Source of the DNA: Clostridia bacterium
GTDB taxonomy: Bacteria; Bacillota; Clostridia; Lachnospirales; Lachnospiraceae
DNA: 64,000 bases
Assembly (NCBI GenBank): GCA_003249225.1
Contig: QKJQ01000002.1
Coordinates: 1 to 64,000 of the forward strand
Reading direction: 5' to 3'
This document shows, piece after piece, positions 59,404 through 64,000 of the stretch. A model generated the notes under the pieces. That model was given only the letters and a program-made list of their open reading frames with translations, made no database searches and was not told the origin of the DNA. Every line of letters begins with the position of its first letter. Position 1 is the first letter of the stretch. The translations under genes were made by a program, and so were the position numbers.

Positions 59404-62400
59404 ATGAAGAAAATCAGAAAGGGAATTGCGAGATTTATGCTCGTTGCACTGATGATCGGACTTTTACCGGAGATAAATGTGCGAGCGGCAGAAAAGGATA
59501 ATGAGGTTAAGTATGACAGCTTAATGGAAGAATTCATAGAAAATGTTGAGGAACCTCTTCATAATGATGTTATTGATTATAATCAGATATACAGTGATAA
59601 GAATCCAAGTAATCAGATTGAATCAGCTAATTCTGATATAAGTGGTGAAGCACAATTGGTATTAAATGACACAACTTATTGCGGAAATCCTGAAACAGAC
59701 ATTATTGTAAAATACAAAGAAGGTAAGCAATCAAAAAGTGTAATGATATGGGATTCAATTGAAGCTTCACTGGATCTTCAACAATGCGAACTAGCAGAAC
59801 ACTATGAGGAGTCAGATATTGATATCTGGAGAATCGATGAAGATGACAGTCTAGGAGATGTTATACATGCTCTTTTGCTGAATGAAAATGTTGAGTACGC
59901 ACAACCTAATTATCCCCTTGAAGTTGCTTATGAACCAGCAAATGAAGAATTCATTTACCAGTGGGGAAGTTATAATTCAGGTCAGGCAATTGTAAATCAA
60001 GAAGGCAGAAGTGGAGCTGATGGCAATTTTCTTCCTGCTTGGAATCTTACAACAGGAAGCAGCAATGTTGTTATTGGAATCCTTGATTCTGGAATTGATA
60101 TAACACATAAGGGTTTATCTGCTGCCATCTGGACCAACAGTGGAGAAATTGCTGGGAATGGTATTGATGATGATAGCAATGGATATATCGATGATGTTCA
60201 TGGATGGGATTTTGCTAATGGTGATGCAACAATTTATGATTCAGCAGAAGCAGATGCACATGGTACATCAATTGCCGGAATTATTGCCGGCTCTGATATT
60301 ACCGGAGAGATTATGGGAGCGGCACCAGGTGTGAAGCTAATGCCACTAAAGTTTATAGATGGTAACAGTGGCTATACTTCTGATGCAATTGCTGCAATTG
60401 AGTATGCTTCCAGCATGGGTGTAGATGTAATAAACTGTAGTTTTTGCGGACTAGAGAATAACCAGGCTTTATATGATGCTATGGAGGCAAGTGGAATATT
60501 ATTTTTATGTGCTGCTGGTAATACAGGTAAAGATACGGCAGAAACCCCAGTTTATCCGGCAGCATTTGACCTCGCAAATATTATCTCTGTGGCTGCAATT
60601 GATAATATGGGTGTTTTGGCAGCCTTTTCGTCCTATGGTTCAGATGTAGAAATAGCAGCCCCTGGCTGCAATATCAGAAGTACTATACCAGAGGATGGAT
60701 ATGGGTACTTTAGCGGTACGTCAATTGCAACTGCATTTGTAACCGGAGCTGTTGCGTTGGCAAAAAGTTATCTGCCATCGCTGACAATAAACCAAATCAA
60801 GACCAGATTAACCAATAATGCAACGCCATGTACGGTGCTGACTGATAAAGTGTCAGCAGGAAGATTAGATGCGTATGGTCTTCTTACCATGACAGTTCGT
60901 GCTACAGATACTTATTCCGGTCCTGGAAACAGCAGTGAGGTTCTGCCTACTACTGGAGAAGGTGAGGCAGATACATGGTATGTTGTTAATGAGGTTGCAT
61001 CAAAGCTTGAGCGATTCCATTATGGTACGAGTGGAATACAACCGGCATCCGGCAATTTTTCCATGAGTTGCAATGATATGTCTGTAGAACTTCCAGGAAT
61101 GACATTTGATTTAACAAGAACTTACAATTCAAGAAACCAAAGAGATACGATGCTTGGAAGAGGTTGGACCTTTGGTTATGAGGGTTCAAGGATAATATCT
61201 ACCGATAGTGTGGAAATCAATTTGCCAGATGGCAGCTCACACATGTTCAGACTTTCAAATGGAGTATATGAAGGGGTCGGAACACATGCGGTTTATACTC
61301 AGGCAACGGATAAATCAGGGACATTGACGCTGAGTAATCTGACCAAGTATGGATTTAGCGTTGATGGAAAACTGGTCTGGATTGAAGACCGAAATGGAAA
61401 TCGTACTACCATCAATTATCAGGGAAAAAATATCACCTCGTTGATGGATGCGACAGGACGAACCTATCAAATAACGACAAACAATGCCGGAAACATCTCA
61501 TCTGTTATTGATCCTGCGGGCAAGACCACAACATATACTTACAATGACAGAGACCTTCTCACAGGAGTGACTGACCCAGATGGGGGAAAACTAGGTTATG
61601 AATATGACAGTGAGCAGTACTTAATCAAACTCACAGATGCCAATAACGATACCTTTCAGACATTTACATATCAGCATGGACAAGGCGATGCAAAGAACAG
61701 AGTTGTATCAAGTACTGATGCTGATGGTGGCATTTGGAATTATACATATGACCAGACGAATCAGAAAACAATCGTATCCGGTGCTGATGGAAGAACATGG
61801 ACCTACTGGTTTGACTGTGCCATGTACACAATCAAGGTACAGAATCCAGAAGGACAGACTACAGAAACAGAATATTACTTTAATGACGGAACCAATTACT
61901 TTGGCGATGTAAAATCATCAACCGACGAATACGGAAACCGTACATCTTATGAGATTGATGATAAGGGCAACGTCACAAAGATAACTTACTGTGATGGAAG
62001 TACAAAAACATATGTTTACGATACCTGGAATAACTGCATCGAAGATGTAAATGAAACAGGAAAACATACTTATTATATCTATGACAGCAATGGGATAAAT
62101 TTAATGAAAATGGTGGTTCCACTCGATGGAAGCATGACCTATTCCGATAGTTCGGATCAAAGTAAGTATGCGATTACGACATACTCTTACTATACCGAAT
62201 CGGAAGCACAGAGCTTATTTGCGTGTAATCTGAGTGGATTACTAAAAAGCACAAAAACGCCAGAAGGGAACATTACGATATTCACCTATGACAGTTATGG
62301 TAATATTGAAACTGAGACCAACCCTGCAGGAGATTGCTCGACCTATACATATGACATTTTAGGAAGAAAAACAGGATATCTTACAGCGGCTGGAAATCAG

Positions 62401-64000
62401 TATAGCTGGGAATATGATGGCAATGGACGTCCAGTTCTTGATACTGCACCAGACGGTGGTATTATACGGCGCATCTATGATAAAGCAGGATTTTTGCTAC
62501 TTGAAGTTTCACCGGAATTATATGATGCATCGAAGGAACAGGAAGGAAACGGATATACTGGAACAGAAGGGACAGCCTATACTTACTATTCCTCTGGAAA
62601 GGTTCATACAATTACCAACGCGGAAGGCAATGTCTATTCTTATACCTATGATAATTATGGTAATAAACTGACAGAGACAACTCCAACAGGAGCGGTTTAT
62701 GAGTATGGTTACGACAAATGTAATCGAATCATCAAACAGTGGTACCGTGAAACTGCAGACTCAGAACGGGTTTTACTGGGTGAGATTTCTTATGCAACAT
62801 TATCCAACGGATATGTTCAGACAACCACCAGCAACTATACGGACGCAGAGAATAAAATTACAATAATCAGCATAACAGATGGCAGGGGTAGAGAAATTGA
62901 GAGCTGTATCAGAGGTACAGGACTTGACTATTCGAAAACAGAGACTGCATATAATGCAGATGGAACCGTTACAACGCAGACTGCAGCAGATGGTTCGATT
63001 ACCTATTATACTTATGATGCTATTGGAAACCTAAGCACAGTATATAAGCCAACCATGATTGTGAATGGTTGTATGATGTATACATATAATAGCTACAGCT
63101 ATGATAGGGACGGACAGATGCTTACCATGAATACAGGAAGTACGTCTGTCCGAAAGGACATTGTTCCGTCGGAAATGTACACTACAATCTATCAGTATAG
63201 TGATCAAAGAATGAGTGTTGTCACATATGCAGATGGATCTCAAACTGCTTATACTTATGATAAAGAGGGTAATATCGCCCGAACACAGACCGGTGAAGGA
63301 GCACAAACAGGAACTGCATCAATTACCTATACAGAGCTGGAGAAAACTGATACCACAGATATTACCTATAACTTCAGAAGGCAGCCGGTTACAGTAACAG
63401 CATATGTACGAGCCGGAGACCTTGTTGGAAATAATTTTACTGATAATAGTATTACCGCTCTCACAACAATATATACTTATGATCTAGAAGGAAGAAAAAT
63501 TACAGAAACAACACCGGAAGGCATCATCACAACTACAGAATATGACAAGATTGGAAGACCTACTCTGATGAGTTATCCGGTTACTGATTCAGAAGGAACA
63601 TTGACCGGCACCTATCAAAAAAGCATGACATATACTGCAGATGGGAAAACCGCTACCATCACAGATGCTGCAGGAACCACGAACTATACATATGACAACC
63701 GCGGTAATCTGACCAAGACGGAAGATGCAGCGGGAGGTATAACATTATGCTTTTATGATCTTGCAGGTCGTATTACTGCAGAAGTTTCTCCTGAAAACTA
63801 TATTGTTGGAGCCGTTCTTTCTACTATGGCAAGAACAGAATATTCTTTTGATGCGGCAGGACGTGTGCTGACGCAGACAGAATACTATCATAATGCAGAG
63901 GGAATCATGCAGTCTGTAACTACGAAGACTTTTACTTATAATAGTCTGGGACTGGTAGAAAAGGAAGCAGATGCATATGGTTTTGGGGTAAAGTATACCT
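59404..64000 (+). CDS. Subtilase-RHS fusion protein, 3' end beyond window
   Basis: Open from the ATG at 59404 (GGGGGA upstream) to the window edge, over 1530 codons without a stop. Signal peptide (about 1-29), pro-region, S8 peptidase (about 190-490) with D229 in GILDSGI, H near 285 in ADAHGTS and S near 439 in SGTSIATAF. From about residue 520 the sequence switches to an RHS head (ASGNFSMSCNDMSVELPG, then LTRTYNSRN and LGRGWTFGYE, like DUF6531). A long array of YD/RHS repeats follows (TYTYNDRDLLTGVTDPDGG, TYDSYGNIETETNPAG and many more). RHS arrays form a shell around a C-terminal toxin, so a toxin domain and an immunity gene may lie beyond 64000. The residue numbers are estimates. Confidence 0.88.
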   Translation, partial: MKKIRKGIARFMLVALMIGLLPEINVRAAEKDNEVKYDSLMEEFIENVEEPLHNDVIDYNQIYSDKNPSNQIESANSDISGEAQLVLNDTTYCGNPETDIIVKYKEGKQSKSVMIWDSIEASLDLQQCELAEHYEESDIDIWRIDEDDSLGDVIHALLLNENVEYAQPNYPLEVAYEPANEEFIYQWGSYNSGQAIVNQEGRSGADGNFLPAWNLTTGSSNVVIGILDSGIDITHKGLSAAIWTNSGEIAGNGIDDDSNGYIDDVHGWDFANGDATIYDSAEADAHGTSIAGIIAGSDITGEIMGAAPGVKLMPLKFIDGNSGYTSDAIAAIEYASSMGVDVINCSFCGLENNQALYDAMEASGILFLCAAGNTGKDTAETPVYPAAFDLANIISVAAIDNMGVLAAFSSYGSDVEIAAPGCNIRSTIPEDGYGYFSGTSIATAFVTGAVALAKSYLPSLTINQIKTRLTNNATPCTVLTDKVSAGRLDAYGLLTMTVRATDTYSGPGNSSEVLPTTGEGEADTWYVVNEVASKLERFHYGTSGIQPASGNFSMSCNDMSVELPGMTFDLTRTYNSRNQRDTMLGRGWTFGYEGSRIISTDSVEINLPDGSSHMFRLSNGVYEGVGTHAVYTQATDKSGTLTLSNLTKYGFSVDGKLVWIEDRNGNRTTINYQGKNITSLMDATGRTYQITTNNAGNISSVIDPAGKTTTYTYNDRDLLTGVTDPDGGKLGYEYDSEQYLIKLTDANNDTFQTFTYQHGQGDAKNRVVSSTDADGGIWNYTYDQTNQKTIVSGADGRTWTYWFDCAMYTIKVQNPEGQTTETEYYFNDGTNYFGDVKSSTDEYGNRTSYEIDDKGNVTKITYCDGSTKTYVYDTWNNCIEDVNETGKHTYYIYDSNGINLMKMVVPLDGSMTYSDSSDQSKYAITTYSYYTESEAQSLFACNLSGLLKSTKTPEGNITIFTYDSYGNIETETNPAGDCSTYTYDILGRKTGYLTAAGNQYSWEYDGNGRPVLDTAPDGGIIRRIYDKAGFLLLEVSPELYDASKEQEGNGYTGTEGTAYTYYSSGKVHTITNAEGNVYSYTYDNYGNKLTETTPTGAVYEYGYDKCNRIIKQWYRETADSERVLLGEISYATLSNGYVQTTTSNYTDAENKITIISITDGRGREIESCIRGTGLDYSKTETAYNADGTVTTQTAADGSITYYTYDAIGNLSTVYKPTMIVNGCMMYTYNSYSYDRDGQMLTMNTGSTSVRKDIVPSEMYTTIYQYSDQRMSVVTYADGSQTAYTYDKEGNIARTQTGEGAQTGTASITYTELEKTDTTDITYNFRRQPVTVTAYVRAGDLVGNNFTDNSITALTTIYTYDLEGRKITETTPEGIITTTEYDKIGRPTLMSYPVTDSEGTLTGTYQKSMTYTADGKTATITDAAGTTNYTYDNRGNLTKTEDAAGGITLCFYDLAGRITAEVSPENYIVGAVLSTMARTEYSFDAAGRVLTQTEYYHNAEGIMQSVTTKTFTYNSLGLVEKEADAYGFGVKYT

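Noticed and set aside
61637-63397. Several 60-90 codon frames on both strands in the RHS region
   Set aside because: All lie inside the continuous subtilase-RHS frame and show no ribosome sites.

Overview
The window looks like chromosome of a low-to-mid GC, anaerobic, Gram-positive Clostridia, most probably a Lachnospiraceae relative of plant-polysaccharide degraders. The grounds are a ferredoxin-dependent 2-oxoacid oxidoreductase, a flavin reductase-rubredoxin fusion, SigI/RsgI carbohydrate sensing, queT, an HrcA/CIRCE heat-shock operator, an LPxTG surface protein, YesM/YesN-type regulation of a sugar ABC transporter, and small Firmicutes families (DUF951, DUF6273, DUF6171, DUF3825). No rRNA, tRNA or CRISPR array was seen.

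Layout. 0-9 kb: plsC, a rubredoxin fusion, a LytS-like two-component system, a repeat-rich LPxTG protein, and a MerR regulator with a textbook 19-bp-spacer promoter. 9-11.5 kb: 2-oxoacid:ferredoxin oxidoreductase. 11.97-15.8 kb: an AT-rich integrative element flanked by an 18-bp direct repeat. It carries an AAA ATPase plus DUF4435/TOPRIM pair resembling the PARIS (AriA/AriB) anti-phage system and a tyrosine integrase broken by one amber codon. The repeat is the 5' half of a preQ1-I-like riboswitch upstream of queT, so the element sits inside a riboswitch, rebuilds a full copy at its right end, and appears to bring its own promoter for it. 16-20 kb: queT and an autoregulated sigI-rsgI operon whose anti-sigma factor has a triple-repeat ectodomain. 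19.7-29 kb: an EamA transporter behind a promoter-terminator unit, two Hsp20 genes with a CIRCE operator, a GH31 glucosidase, a methyltransferase-flavin reductase-dehydrogenase run, and rpsF-ssb-rpsR.

29-39.8 kb: accessory region with a DUF3825 gene, an ABC-F ATPase behind a ~0.75-kb structured leader (small ORF plus two terminators), an ECF sigma/anti-sigma pair, unknown secreted proteins, a decayed AbiE toxin-antitoxin locus, and two ~236-bp direct repeats with a covarying hairpin. 39.8-48 kb: a YesM/YesN sensor-regulator next to a CUT1 sugar ABC transporter and a GH5 glycosidase, read as one oligosaccharide-uptake locus. 48-64 kb: the secretome. Two paralogous Big_2 exoproteins have different catalytic ends (trypsin-like and HExxH metallopeptidase). 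A MacB-like ABC transporter with a His-rich loop and a lipoprotein may handle zinc. A large Cys-rich subtilase is followed 11 bp later by a subtilase-RHS fusion that runs off the window and may be a secreted polymorphic toxin.

The most interesting items are the riboswitch-targeting defence element, the subtilase/RHS pair, the ABC-F leader, the duplicated covarying hairpins and the RsgI sensor repeats. All family calls come from reading motifs; no database search was possible.
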